Shown here piece after piece: positions 15,888 through 24,877 of a DNA stretch of 64,000 nucleotides. The stretch comes from Nocardioides cavernae (GTDB lineage: Bacteria; Actinomycetota; Actinomycetes; Propionibacteriales; Nocardioidaceae). A program made the position numbers and the translations under genes. Location of the stretch: the NCBI RefSeq assembly GCF_016907475.1, contig NZ_JAFBCA010000001.1, positions 3,534,001 to 3,598,000 of the forward strand. The letters run 5' to 3'. Under the pieces are notes generated by a model. The model was not told the origin of the DNA. It worked only from the letters and a program-made list of their open reading frames with translations, and searched no databases. The stretch's first letter is position 1, and the number at the start of each line of letters is the position of its first letter.

Positions 15888-16850
15888 TCACCGGGCCGCT
15901 TCGGCAGCAGCGAGGTTCTCGGCCATCCGGTCCGCGTGCACCCGGAGCCCGGCGAGCAGGTCGGCGGTCTGGCTCGCGGCGACGGCGGTACGCCGGACCA
16001 GCAGGCGCAGCGTGTCCCACTCGGCGTGCCACGCACCATCGGCGCGCTCGTCGACCTGGTCGGCGGCACACAGGTGCAGGGTCGCGAGCAGCTGGGGGGC
16101 CGTCAGGGCGGCCCGCCGGACGAGCACCGACAGGACCGGGTTGGCCTTGTGGGGCATGGACGAGGACCCGCCGCCGGAGGACTCCTCGAGCTCGGCGATC
16201 TCGGGTCGCGAGAGCTCGAGCACGTCGCGCGCGATCCGTCCGCAGGCGTCGGTGGTCGCCGTCAGGGCGTCGGCGATGCGGGTGATCGGCCGGCGGTCGG
16301 TGTGCCAGGCGGGGACGTCGTCCAGGCCGAGGCGGGTGGACAGGCGGTCGTCCCGCAGGGTGCCGACCGGTCCCCCGGACTGCGCGGGAAAGGCCAGCGC
16401 GGCGAGGTCGTCGGAGGCGCCCGACAGGCCGGAGCGCCACGCCGAGAGCTTGTGCCCGAAGGTGATGGGCAGTGCCCACTGCGTGAGTGTCCGGCCGATC
16501 ATCGGCGCCTCGCCGTGGGAGGCCGCGAGCCGGTCGACCGCCGATGAGGCAGAGGAGAGGTGCGAGCGCACCGCGTCCACGGCGTCCCGCAGCATCAGCA
16601 CCATCGCCGTGTCGAGCACGTCCTGCGACGTGAGCCCGGTGTGCACGTCGACCCCGGGGTTGGCGTCACGCAGCGCGGCGACGAGCGGGATCACCGCGTT
16701 GCCGCCGGCCTCCGCATCGAACGGACCGTCCGGGACCGTGAGGGAGGTGTCCGCCCAGGCCGACTCGACGGCCACCATCGCCGCCACGAACGCCTCGTCG
16801 GTGACCACGTCGCCCGCCCGGCGGTCGCCGGGCCAGAACAGGTCACTCAT
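15888..16850 (-). CDS. pcaB: 3-carboxy-cis,cis-muconate cycloisomerase
   Basis: 320 aa, fumarase/aspartase superfamily, somewhat short of the 350-450 aa usual for PcaB. Signature GGSSSMPHKANPV (about residue 230) with the catalytic Ser loop, VHTGLTSQDVLDTAM near the N-terminus, and GRTLTQWALPITFGHK. Lactonises 3-carboxymuconate to 4-carboxymuconolactone. The C-terminal third domain seems abbreviated, as in several actinobacterial PcaB proteins. Its ATG at 16850 overlaps the pcaG end by 8 nt. Confidence 0.91.
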   Translation of the reverse strand: MSDLFWPGDRRAGDVVTDEAFVAAMVAVESAWADTSLTVPDGPFDAEAGGNAVIPLVAALRDANPGVDVHTGLTSQDVLDTAMVLMLRDAVDAVRSHLSSASSAVDRLAASHGEAPMIGRTLTQWALPITFGHKLSAWRSGLSGASDDLAALAFPAQSGGPVGTLRDDRLSTRLGLDDVPAWHTDRRPITRIADALTATTDACGRIARDVLELSRPEIAELEESSGGGSSSMPHKANPVLSVLVRRAALTAPQLLATLHLCAADQVDERADGAWHAEWDTLRLLVRRTAVAASQTADLLAGLRVHADRMAENLAAAEAAR

Positions 16851-17382
16851 CGCCGAAGTCGAGGAAGACGGTCTCGTCCTCGCCCTGGAGGCGTACGTCG
16901 AAGCGGAAGCCGGACTCGTCGGCGACGGTCAGGACTGTCGTCCGACGGTCCGGGTCGAGCCCGTCGAGGAACGCATCGGACGCGCCCGGCAGGTAGGCGC
17001 GCGTGAAGAGCCGGTGGAGCAGCCCGCGGGCGAGGACCGTGATGGCGAAGAACGGCGCCGACGCGCCCGGCACCACACCGGGTCTCAGGGTGGTGAAGGA
17101 GTAGCGCCCCTCGGCGTCCGTCGCGCTTCGACCGAAGCCGGTGAAGGTCCAGCCGTCGCGGTGCAGCGAGCCCGCCTGCTGCACGACCTCACCGGCCGCG
17201 TCGGCCTGCCAGAGCTCGAGGACGGCGTCGGGCACCGGCTCGCCCGCGCCGTCGCGGACCGTGCCGTGCAGGCGTACCGCACCTGCCGCGGCCGGCGGCA
17301 CCAGCTCGTTGTCGCCGTCGTAGGGCAGCGCGTAGTGGAAGAACGGACCCACCGTCTGGCCGGGAGTCGGGATGGGGGTCAC
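16843..17382 (-). CDS. pcaG: Protocatechuate 3,4-dioxygenase alpha subunit
   Basis: 179 aa. Intradiol dioxygenase fold with TPGQTVGPFFHYALPY at the N-terminus, ELWQADAAGEVV, and PFFAITVLARGLL. The subunit lacks the complete Tyr/Tyr/His/His iron set, as expected for the alpha chain; iron ligands are in PcaH. GTG start at 17382 overlaps the pcaH stop (GTGA) with GAGGAGG 7 nt upstream. Confidence 0.94.
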   Translation of the reverse strand: MTPIPTPGQTVGPFFHYALPYDGDNELVPPAAAGAVRLHGTVRDGAGEPVPDAVLELWQADAAGEVVQQAGSLHRDGWTFTGFGRSATDAEGRYSFTTLRPGVVPGASAPFFAITVLARGLLHRLFTRAYLPGASDAFLDGLDPDRRTTVLTVADESGFRFDVRLQGEDETVFLDFGDE

Positions 17383-18164
17383 GCGTGGGCCTCCTCGGCG
17401 GCGTCCTGTTCGAGCGGGGTGCGGTGCGACCCCGTCAACACAATGTCCCACCGATAGCCCGTGGCCCACTCGTGTTGCGTCAGGTCGTGGTCGTAGGTCG
17501 CGACCAGCCGGTCGCGGGCGCGTGGGTCGACGATGGACTGGTAGATCGGGTCGCGGTCGAACAGCGGGTCGCCCGGGAAGTACATCTGGGTCACCAGCCG
17601 CTGGGTGAAGTCGGTGCCGAAGAGCGAGAAGTGGATGTGCGCCGGCCGCCAGGCGTTGTGGTGGTTCTTCCACGGGTAGGGGCCGGGCTTGATGGTGGTG
17701 AACCGGTAGGTGCCGTCGGCGTCGGTGAGGCAGCGCCCCATCCCGGTAAAGTGCGGATCGAGCGCCGCCGGGTGCTGGTCGCGCTGGTGGATGTAGCGCC
17801 CACCGGCGTTGGCCTGCCAGATCTCCACGAGCTGGTGGCGCACCGGCCGCCCCTCGCCGTCGAGGACGCGGCCCGTGACGACCATCCGCTCCCCCACCGG
17901 CTCGCCGCCCCTCTGGATCGTCAGGTCCGACTCGAGCTCGCCGACGTCGCGTGCGCCGAACACCGGCGCCCACAGCTCGATCCCCTCGGGGTCGGCCTGC
18001 TGGAGATCCTTCGTCGGGTGGCGCAGCCGGGACGACCGGTACGGCGCGTAGTCGCGCCGCGGCTGCGTCTCCACCGCGCTGCCGGCGGCGTACGACGCCG
18101 AGATGTCACGCATCTCCTGGTCGATGACGTCCTGTGGCTCCAACCCGGTCATGCTGTCGGCCAT
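17379..18164 (-). CDS. pcaH: Protocatechuate 3,4-dioxygenase beta subunit
   Basis: 261 aa. Cleaves protocatechuate to 3-carboxy-cis,cis-muconate with non-haem Fe(III). Iron-ligand segments are visible: RYIHQRDQHPAA (first Tyr), IKPGPYPWKN (second Tyr) and WRPAHIHFSLFG (two His). ATG at 18164 has GGAGG 10 nt upstream and overlaps pobA by 16 bp; an alternative ATG at 18152 would make a 4-bp overlap. Confidence 0.94.
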   Translation of the reverse strand: MADSMTGLEPQDVIDQEMRDISASYAAGSAVETQPRRDYAPYRSSRLRHPTKDLQQADPEGIELWAPVFGARDVGELESDLTIQRGGEPVGERMVVTGRVLDGEGRPVRHQLVEIWQANAGGRYIHQRDQHPAALDPHFTGMGRCLTDADGTYRFTTIKPGPYPWKNHHNAWRPAHIHFSLFGTDFTQRLVTQMYFPGDPLFDRDPIYQSIVDPRARDRLVATYDHDLTQHEWATGYRWDIVLTGSHRTPLEQDAAEEAHA

Positions 18165-19348
18165 CCGGTGTATCCCTCCGCGAGGTAGGTGGCGCCGGCC
18201 TCGGACGAGACCAGGCTGGTGAGCTCGCCGAGCTGGCGGAGCTCGTCGAAGTCCCGGTGCTCCTGCTGCCCCGGCGCCCGGTGGAGCATCGTGGTCATCC
18301 AGTAGGAGAAGTGCTGCGCCTTCCACACCCGTTGCAGCGCGCGATCGGTGTAGGCGTCCAGCGCGTCGAGGTCGCCCTTGCCGATGGCGCGCTCGATGAC
18401 CTCGGCCAGCACGCGGGTGTCGGCCAGGGCGAGGTTGAGGCCCTTCGCGCCGGTGGGCGGCACGGTGTGTGCGGCGTCGCCGGCGAGCAGGAGGCGGCCG
18501 CTGCGCATGGGCGTCTGGACGAAGGAGCGGAACGGCAGCACGGTCCGCTCGATCACCGGGCCCTCCTCGAGCTCGAAGCCGTCGGGCCCGGACAGCCGCG
18601 CCTGCAGCTCGCTCCAGATCCGGTCGTCGGACCAGGCGCTCGCCTCCTCGGCCGGGTCGCACTGGAAGTACATCCGCTGCACGGTGTCGGTGCGCTGGCT
18701 GATCAGCGCGAAGCCCCGGTCCGAGCGCGTGTAGATCAGCTCGGGGGCCGAGCGGGGCGCCTCGCACAGGATCCCGAACCAGGCGAACGGGTACTCCCGG
18801 AAGTAGCGGCTCCGCGCCTCGACGTGGTCGCGGCAGAGCGAGCGGGAGCCGTCGGCGCCCACGACGAGGTCGGCCGTCACCTCGTGCGCCCGCCCGTCGA
18901 GATCGGCGTACGTCACCCGCGGCCGGTCGGTGTCGAGGTCGTGCACGGCCGTGTCGGTGATCCCGTAGCGCAGGTCGCCGCCGTCGCGCGTGCGGGCGGC
19001 GTGGACGTCGACGAAGACGGCGGTCTGCGGGTAGAGCCACACCGAGGCGCCGACCAGCTCCTCGAAGTCGATGTGGTGGCTCCCGCCGCCGAAGCGCAGG
19101 TAGATGCCACCGTGCCGGTCGCCGTGGGTGATCACCCGCTCGTGGCCGGTCTCGTAGACGCCCGTCTCGGCGAGCAGCCGCACGCTGTCGCGCTCGAGGA
19201 TGCCGGCGCGGTGGGTCGTGCGGATCTCCTCGACCGTGCGGTTGTCGACCACGACGCACTCGATGCCCGAGCGGTGCAGCAGGTGCGACAGCATCAGGCC
19301 CGCGGGGCCGCCGCCGACGATCGCGACCTGGGTGCGGGTCATGGTCAT
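18149..19348 (-). CDS. pobA: 4-hydroxybenzoate 3-monooxygenase
   Basis: 399 aa FAD monooxygenase (group A), the usual PobA length. Dinucleotide motif VAIVGGGPAGLML at the N-terminus, RTTHRAGILERDSVRLL (substrate region), the DG motif LVVGADGSRS, and GDAAHTVPPTGAKGLNLA (second FAD motif). Converts 4-hydroxybenzoate to protocatechuate, the substrate of the downstream pcaHG. A second in-frame ATG follows at 19342. No Shine-Dalgarno is visible; a -10-like TAGCGT (19361-19356, minus strand) lies 7 nt before the ATG, suggesting a leaderless transcript. Confidence 0.95.
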   Translation of the reverse strand: MTMTRTQVAIVGGGPAGLMLSHLLHRSGIECVVVDNRTVEEIRTTHRAGILERDSVRLLAETGVYETGHERVITHGDRHGGIYLRFGGGSHHIDFEELVGASVWLYPQTAVFVDVHAARTRDGGDLRYGITDTAVHDLDTDRPRVTYADLDGRAHEVTADLVVGADGSRSLCRDHVEARSRYFREYPFAWFGILCEAPRSAPELIYTRSDRGFALISQRTDTVQRMYFQCDPAEEASAWSDDRIWSELQARLSGPDGFELEEGPVIERTVLPFRSFVQTPMRSGRLLLAGDAAHTVPPTGAKGLNLALADTRVLAEVIERAIGKGDLDALDAYTDRALQRVWKAQHFSYWMTTMLHRAPGQQEHRDFDELRQLGELTSLVSSEAGATYLAEGYTGWPTA

Positions 19349-19386
19349 GGGTCGGACGCTAGGGAGGTGGCTGTTGCCGCGTCACC

Positions 19387-19407
19387 ATCCGGATGTCACT
19401 CAGTGGA
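19387..19407. promoter_or_regulatory. Candidate IclR operator between pobA and iclR gene
   Basis: The 72-bp divergent spacer holds a perfect 8-bp palindrome ATCCGGAT (19387-19394) and the dyad TCACTCAGTGGA (19396-19407, core CACT-C-AGTG). On the plus strand AATAGTCT lies 6 nt before the iclR ATG and could be its -10. Position and symmetry make this the likely binding site of the IclR protein. Confidence 0.45.
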
Positions 19408-19420
19408 ATAGTCTGCGCAC

Positions 19421-20167
19421 ATGGCAGGTGGCTCCGCTCCCGGCGCGTCGCTGGTCGACCGCACCCTCGACGTGCTCGGCGCCTTCGACGAGCGCCACCG
19501 GCGGCTGACGCTGACCCGGCTGGCCGCGCGCAGCGGCCTGACCCCGCCCACGACCCTGCGGATCGTGCGGCGCCTGCTGGCCGCCGGGGCGCTGGAGCGC
19601 ACCGATGACGGCTCGTACGTCGTCGGCCGGCGGCTGTGGGACATCGGTCTGCTCGCGCCGGTGCAGACCGGACTGCGCGAGGTCGCCGCACCCTTCCTCC
19701 AGGACCTCCAGGCGGCCACCCGCGCGACGGTCCACCTCGCCGAGCGCGACGGCCACCGGGTCCTCTACCTCGACCGGCTCTCCGGCGTCGCCTCGGTGCC
19801 GGTGGTGAGCCGCGTGGGCTCGCGGCTGCCGATGCATGCCACCGGGGTCGGCAAGGTGCTGCTCGCGCACGCCCCGGCCGACGTGCAGCAGCGGGTGCTG
19901 GCCGACCTGCGGCCGCTGACGCCGTACACGATCGTCACGCCGGGCACCCTGGAACGCCAGCTCGAGCGCGTCCGTCGCGACGGCTTCGCGACCACCCGGG
20001 AGGAGCTGACGCTGGGCGCCTGCTCCGTCGCGGTGCCGGTGCGCGACGCCGACGGTGACGTGGTCGCCGCCCTCGGCATCGTCGTGCCGTCGCTGCGCCG
20101 CGACCGGGAACGCCTCGTCGCAGCGCTCTCGGTCGCGGCGGCGGGCATCACGCGCCTCGCACGGTGA
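19421..20167 (+). CDS. IclR-family regulator of pobA-pca
   Basis: 248 aa. N-terminal winged HTH (about 10-70; LTRLAARSGLTPPTTLRIVRRL) and C-terminal IclR effector domain (about 80-245; HATGVGKVLLAHAP and SVAVPVRDADGDVVAALGI). Divergent from pobA, so the expected effector is 4-hydroxybenzoate or protocatechuate, as for PobR/PcaR/PcaU proteins. ATG at 19421; probably leaderless because TAGTCT lies 6 nt before it. Confidence 0.9.
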   Translation: MAGGSAPGASLVDRTLDVLGAFDERHRRLTLTRLAARSGLTPPTTLRIVRRLLAAGALERTDDGSYVVGRRLWDIGLLAPVQTGLREVAAPFLQDLQAATRATVHLAERDGHRVLYLDRLSGVASVPVVSRVGSRLPMHATGVGKVLLAHAPADVQQRVLADLRPLTPYTIVTPGTLERQLERVRRDGFATTREELTLGACSVAVPVRDADGDVVAALGIVVPSLRRDRERLVAALSVAAAGITRLAR

Positions 20168-20170
20168 GGT

Positions 20171-21895
20171 TCACACGGTGAAGGGCAGCACCAGCCGCGA
20201 GGGGTGCGCGGCGTCGCGGTAGACCTTGTGGGTCACCGGCCGGCCGACGGGGAGGTGGAACGCGTCGGGCGGGAGCAGCGAGTTGTGCTCGTCCACCATC
20301 GGCTCGTTGCAGCTCAGCTCGACCGTGATCCGGTGCCCAGGGAGGATCGTCGCGGCCATCGGGTAGACCCGGAGCACGTACTCCTCGATCCGGTCCGGCT
20401 CGACCGGCACCCTGCGGGTGAGCGGGTGGACCGGGCTGCCGGACGTCGACTTGTCGGCGTCCAGCTCGCGCATGGAGGCCTTGAGGTACGCCGTCGTCAG
20501 CAGCTGGCGCTTCCCGCCCGGACCGACGTCCCACATCCGCATGATCCAGTTGGTGTCGTCCTGGTCTATCGCGGCGAACAGGTGGAAGGCGCCGGTGCCC
20601 ATCAGCGTGGCCGGCTCATCGAAGACGTCGGTCGACCAGCTGAGGGTCTCAACGCGAGAGGTCGTCGTCAGCGGAGCCTGGAAGAAGCCCTCTGGGCCGG
20701 CGTGTGCCGGGCCCATCGGCTCGGGCTCGGACGACAGCTTGCCGCGGGGGCGCAGGTAGAGCTCGCGGTGCTCCGCCCGTCGCGGCGGGAACGTGTCGCC
20801 CTCGACGTACTGCCGGGTGCCCTCGACGAAGACGGACACGGCCGGCTCCTCGTCGACCCCGTTGTCGATGCCCTTGAGCCACTTGTCGTACCAGCGGAAC
20901 ATCTTGTCGTGCTCCTCGACGAAGGGGCGCGACTGCATCGGCGGGTAGGGGCCGATGGTGAGCTTCTTGTTCTTCGCCGGGATGCGGTCGAAGCACTCGA
21001 TGGTGCCGTCCATCGTCCAGCCGCGGCCCTGGTCGATCTGCAGCCAGACGGGGATGTCGATGCTCTCCGCCAAGTTGACCGGGTTGCGCTCCTCGTACCA
21101 CTCCCCGTCGACGTCGTTCATCACGATGTCGAACCACGGCTCGTGGTTCTTCGGGTAGTGCAGGGCGTGCACCAGGTTGGGCCACGCCTGGATGTCGGGG
21201 TCCTGCAACCGTTCGGCGACCAGCTTGTCGATCTGCTCGGGACTGTGGGTCTCGAGCATCCGCGACTTCACGCCGTCGGTGAAGGCCCACCCCGAGTCAC
21301 CGCCGCGACCCTCGCGGGCGGCGCGCGGCATCAGCCACATGATGCCGCCGTGGTAGGTCGTCTCGTAGAAGTCGTAGTGGCCGCCGGAGACGAAGATCGC
21401 CTTGAGCGACGGGGGCCGCTCGGCCGCGGCGATGACCTGCATGGAGCCGAAGTAGGAGATGCCGATCATGCCGACGTTTCCGTCGCACCAGGGCTGCGCA
21501 GCCACCCACTCGATGAAGTCGTAGGCGTCCTCGCCGAGCGACACACCGCCGGCGTTGTAGTTGCCGATGTGGTCGCCCTCGGAGTAGCCGGAGCCGCGCA
21601 GGTCGCCGATGACGTGCACGTAGCCGTTGTCGACGACGCGGGCGATGTCGCCCGCCTCGATGCAGCCGTCCCACAGGGGGGAGGGTCGCTTCTGCGGCGG
21701 CATCGTGAGGGCGAGCGCCTGCAGCTCCTTGCCGTAGGGCGACAGCGCGACGAGCGCGGGCCGCGGCGTGCCGAAGTCTGATGCGTAGGCGTCCCCGGCC
21801 AGGTGCACGCCGTCGCGCATGGGGACCGCGAGGTCCTTGAGCGCCGCGACCTTCTCGCCGCCGGCGTCGATGGTCCGCTCGATCGTTTCACGCAT
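20171..21895 (-). CDS. CocE/NonD (peptidase S15-like) alpha/beta hydrolase
   Basis: 574 aa. N-terminal alpha/beta hydrolase with nucleophile elbow GISYFGS (Ser147), VIGDLRGSGYSEG, and a C-terminal jelly-roll domain (about 330-570; PGHRITVELSCNEP) as in X-Pro dipeptidyl-peptidase and cocaine esterase. No signal peptide is seen, so it should be cytoplasmic. It would hydrolyse a bulky ester or amide. ATG at 21895 has AGGAG 7 nt upstream and overlaps the metallo-beta-lactamase gene by 8 nt. Last gene of a six-gene minus-strand operon with three other hydrolases, pointing to stepwise catabolism of an ester or lactone compound. Confidence 0.87.
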   Translation of the reverse strand: MRETIERTIDAGGEKVAALKDLAVPMRDGVHLAGDAYASDFGTPRPALVALSPYGKELQALALTMPPQKRPSPLWDGCIEAGDIARVVDNGYVHVIGDLRGSGYSEGDHIGNYNAGGVSLGEDAYDFIEWVAAQPWCDGNVGMIGISYFGSMQVIAAAERPPSLKAIFVSGGHYDFYETTYHGGIMWLMPRAAREGRGGDSGWAFTDGVKSRMLETHSPEQIDKLVAERLQDPDIQAWPNLVHALHYPKNHEPWFDIVMNDVDGEWYEERNPVNLAESIDIPVWLQIDQGRGWTMDGTIECFDRIPAKNKKLTIGPYPPMQSRPFVEEHDKMFRWYDKWLKGIDNGVDEEPAVSVFVEGTRQYVEGDTFPPRRAEHRELYLRPRGKLSSEPEPMGPAHAGPEGFFQAPLTTTSRVETLSWSTDVFDEPATLMGTGAFHLFAAIDQDDTNWIMRMWDVGPGGKRQLLTTAYLKASMRELDADKSTSGSPVHPLTRRVPVEPDRIEEYVLRVYPMAATILPGHRITVELSCNEPMVDEHNSLLPPDAFHLPVGRPVTHKVYRDAAHPSRLVLPFTV

Positions 21896-22832
21896 GGGTC
21901 GACTCCTTGAGCTGGGCGCAGAGATATCCGCGCATCGTGGTGAAGAAGGGTGAGGGCTCGAGCGTCGGGTCGCCGGTGTAGCCGAGCCGCGCCGCGTGTT
22001 CGGCGAAGGGCGCGTACGCCGACCCGCTCGCCGTCGGCGTGCTGCTGGTCATCGCCGCACGCACCTCGGCCTCGCGTGCGAGGCTCGCCGTGAGGGCCGC
22101 ACGTGCGCCGCCGTCGTCGAGGACGACAGGGAAGGGCGTGCCGTCCGCCTGGCGGTAGGGATGCCCGAGGTAGAGGTGCTGCGGGTCGAGGGCGAGGACC
22201 CGCTCGAGGGAGGCCCGGTAGGCGTCGGGGTCCTCGTAGCCCGGGAAGCCGCTGGCGGCGCCGTAGCACTGCGCGGCGTCGCCCACGAAGACGTGCTCGG
22301 CTCCCCCGCCGACGTCGTCGGAATCGACGACGTAGGCCACCGCACCCGCGGTGTGGCCGGGCACCGCGACCACGCGCACCGTGGTGCCGCCGAGGTCGAG
22401 GACGTCACCGTCGCCGACCGTCCGGGTCGGCTCGAGCTCGCCGGAGACGGCCTCGAGCACCTCGCGCGACTTGCGCTCCTCCAGCGTGGCGGCGTCGACG
22501 TACGACCCGCGCAGCTCGAGGGCCTCCTCGACGTGCGAGCGGCGCGACCGCAGGAAGTGCGCATCCGTCGCGGAGATGACGACCTCGGCCCTACGTCCGG
22601 TGGCCTCCCACAGCGCGTCGGCGCCACCGACGTGGTCGATGTGGCCGTGGGTGAGCAGGATCCAGCGAACGTCCTCGATCCGCCGGCCCAGCTTCTCCAG
22701 CTCCGCGGGGACGTTGGCCGCGGAGGCGGCGACGCCGGTGTCGACGATCGCCAGCTCGGGGGCGTCGATCAGGTAGCTGTAGAGCGCGAACCGGCCCCAC
22801 GGGGCGGCAATCGGGTGGACGTCGACGCTCAC
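21888..22832 (-). CDS. Metallo-beta-lactamase-fold hydrolase
   Basis: 314 aa. Metal motif LTHGHIDHVGG (HXHXDH, about residue 60), later ligands in VPGHTAGAVAY, FVGDAAQCYG and LYLGHPYRQ. Likely a thioesterase or lactonase of the glyoxalase-II-like branch; the specific substrate is unknown. GTG at 22832 overlaps the esterase stop (GTGA); the frame is open to 22883 but that sequence belongs to the neighbour. Confidence 0.85.
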   Translation of the reverse strand: MSVDVHPIAAPWGRFALYSYLIDAPELAIVDTGVAASAANVPAELEKLGRRIEDVRWILLTHGHIDHVGGADALWEATGRRAEVVISATDAHFLRSRRSHVEEALELRGSYVDAATLEERKSREVLEAVSGELEPTRTVGDGDVLDLGGTTVRVVAVPGHTAGAVAYVVDSDDVGGGAEHVFVGDAAQCYGAASGFPGYEDPDAYRASLERVLALDPQHLYLGHPYRQADGTPFPVVLDDGGARAALTASLAREAEVRAAMTSSTPTASGSAYAPFAEHAARLGYTGDPTLEPSPFFTTMRGYLCAQLKESTHA

Positions 22833-23734
22833 GACAGGAACTCGGCCGTCTCGGTGTAGACCCCCTGGAAGTCGGGGACCCACGAGAAGTGCTGGACGAA
22901 GCCGTGGCCGACGCTGCCGTAGCGGCTGGTCGTGGCGTCGACGCCGGCTGCGCGCAGGCGCTCGGCGTAGAGCTCGCCCTCGTCCCGCAGCGGGTCGTGC
23001 TCAGCCGTGACGACGAGCGCCGGCGGGAGACCCGACAGGTCCTCGCGCTTGATCGGCGAGACGAGCGGGTCCGCGGGATCGGCACCGGACTCGAGGTAGA
23101 AGGCGTTGAACGGCTTCAGCCCGGCGGTCTCGAGGCCGTAGCCGACGGCGTTCTCGCGCATCGACGGGTAGCGGTCCTCGTCGAGGTCGAGGTCGAGGGA
23201 GGGGTAGTAGAGCACCTGGTGGGTGATCCGATCCCAGTCGTCGTCCTTCGCCATCGCGGTGACGGCCGCAGCGAACGTGCCGCCCGAGCTGTCGCCGGCG
23301 ACCACCAGGGGCGCGCCGGGCTCGAGGCCCTCCCCCAGCCAACGCACGACGCCGTAGCAGTCCTCGAGCCCGGCGGGGTACGCCGCCTCGGGCGCGCGGC
23401 GGTAGCCGACCGAGACGACCTGCAGGCCGGTCGCCTGCGCGAGGGCGCGCGCCACGTGGTCGTGCGTCTCGAGGCTGCCGAGGAAGAAGGCGCCGCCGTG
23501 GAGGTAGACGAGCACGCCCGGGACCGGGTCGGCGGTCGGTGTGTAGACGCGGACCGGGACGTCGCCGTACGTCGTGCGTGCGGTGCGGTCCTCGACCGTG
23601 TGGAGCGGCAGCCGTTCCCCAACCGGGGCGACGTGCGACTCCTCGGCGGCGCGCATGGCGACCGGGTCGAGCGGGCCCGGGGGCGGCGCGGGCAGCGTGG
23701 CGAGGACCGCGGCCACCTGGGGGTGGAGGGCCAT
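22829..23734 (-). CDS. Alpha/beta hydrolase, hormone-sensitive-lipase (GDSAG-like) family
   Basis: 301 aa. Oxyanion-hole motif LVYLHGGAFF (about residue 77), nucleophile elbow VVAGDSSGGTF, catalytic Asp region EHDPLRDEG and His in GSVGHGFVQHF. This is the classic HSL/acetyl-esterase arrangement for small to medium carboxylic esters. ATG at 23734 overlaps the monooxygenase stop by 1 nt (TGATG). Neighbour context suggests it removes an ester group from an intermediate of the unassigned pathway. Confidence 0.9.
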   Translation of the reverse strand: MALHPQVAAVLATLPAPPPGPLDPVAMRAAEESHVAPVGERLPLHTVEDRTARTTYGDVPVRVYTPTADPVPGVLVYLHGGAFFLGSLETHDHVARALAQATGLQVVSVGYRRAPEAAYPAGLEDCYGVVRWLGEGLEPGAPLVVAGDSSGGTFAAAVTAMAKDDDWDRITHQVLYYPSLDLDLDEDRYPSMRENAVGYGLETAGLKPFNAFYLESGADPADPLVSPIKREDLSGLPPALVVTAEHDPLRDEGELYAERLRAAGVDATTSRYGSVGHGFVQHFSWVPDFQGVYTETAEFLS

Positions 23735-24867
23735 CAGGCGACCGACTCGGACTCGGTGGGCTCGGGCTGCGACTGCGGGTTCTGGCCCGGGAAGACGTCG
23801 TTGATCTCGTCCTCCGACCAGCCCTGGCGGGAGATCCGCTGGAGCTCGTCGGTGACGGGCTTGCGGGCGGCCTGGTAGGCGGCGAGCGCCTCGGCGACCG
23901 TGCCCGCGTCGGCGATCGCGTCGGTCAGCGCACCGGCGTCCATGATCGCGGAGTTGGCCCCCTGGCCCTGGTGGTGGCACATCGCGTGGGCGGAGTCGCC
24001 GAGGAGCACGACGGCATCGGAGTGCCAGGCGTCGACGGGGTCGATGTCGTAGACCGCGCGGACGTTGACCGCGTCCATGTCGAGGTCCTGCACGGTGCGC
24101 ACGATGCGCTCGTCGAAGCCCTCGACCGTCCGGAGCAGGTCGTCCCTGGTCACGTGGGGGTTCCACGTCCCGTCGGGGTGCAGCGCCGTGACGTCGAAGG
24201 ACATCTGGCCGCGGTGCCGCAGCGGCAGGACGTACACCTTGGTGCCGCGACCGACGTACATGCGCAGGTTGTCGTCGACGACCAGGCCGTGCGCCGCGTC
24301 GGCGTCGACGACGACGCGGTAGGCATGCTCGCCGGCGAAGAGCGGCTGCTGGTCGCTGAAGAACTGCTGCCGCACGGTCGACTTGATGCCGTCGGCGCCG
24401 ATCACGAGGTCGGCAGTGGCGGTCGCGCCGTTGGCGAAGGTGAGGGCGGGTCGCTCGCCCGTGACGTCGATGCGCTCGAGCCGGTGGCCGACCCTGACGA
24501 CTCCGTCGGGCAGGACGCCGACGAGCGCGTCGATGAAGTCACCGCGGTGGATGAGGTGGGTGTGGGTGTGCACCTCGAAGTCGTCCATGCCGGGCCAGGC
24601 GTCCTTCATGATCGGGTCGCCGGTGGCGGTGAGGATCTCGAAGTAGTCGCTGGCCGAGCTCACGCCGGCGATGGCGTCGAACGCGCCCCACTGGCGGAAC
24701 AGGTCCATCGTGGAGGGGCGCAGGCCGATGCCGGCGCCGACCTCGCAGATCTGGCTCGCCTGCTCGTAGACAGTGACGTCGGCACCGCGCAGGCTGAGCG
24801 CCTTGGCCGCGGCAGCGCCGCCGTACCCGCCGCCGACGATGGCGATGGTGAGGTCCTTGAAGTCCAT
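23734..24867 (-). CDS. FAD-dependent aromatic monooxygenase
   Basis: 377 aa group A flavin monooxygenase: AIVGGGYGGAAAAKAL (FAD Rossmann), LVIGADGIKSTVR (DG motif) and GDSAHAMCHHQGQGANSAIM (FAD ribityl/active site). The double His in HHQGQG and the overall length are closest in style to salicylate / 3-hydroxybenzoate / 6-hydroxynicotinate monooxygenases. Substrate cannot be fixed from sequence. It follows the PTE-like genes with a 10-nt gap. Expected role is ring hydroxylation or oxidative decarboxylation in the unassigned pathway. Confidence 0.88.
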   Translation of the reverse strand: MDFKDLTIAIVGGGYGGAAAAKALSLRGADVTVYEQASQICEVGAGIGLRPSTMDLFRQWGAFDAIAGVSSASDYFEILTATGDPIMKDAWPGMDDFEVHTHTHLIHRGDFIDALVGVLPDGVVRVGHRLERIDVTGERPALTFANGATATADLVIGADGIKSTVRQQFFSDQQPLFAGEHAYRVVVDADAAHGLVVDDNLRMYVGRGTKVYVLPLRHRGQMSFDVTALHPDGTWNPHVTRDDLLRTVEGFDERIVRTVQDLDMDAVNVRAVYDIDPVDAWHSDAVVLLGDSAHAMCHHQGQGANSAIMDAGALTDAIADAGTVAEALAAYQAARKPVTDELQRISRQGWSEDEINDVFPGQNPQSQPEPTESESVA

Positions 24868-24877
24868 GGGTGTGTCC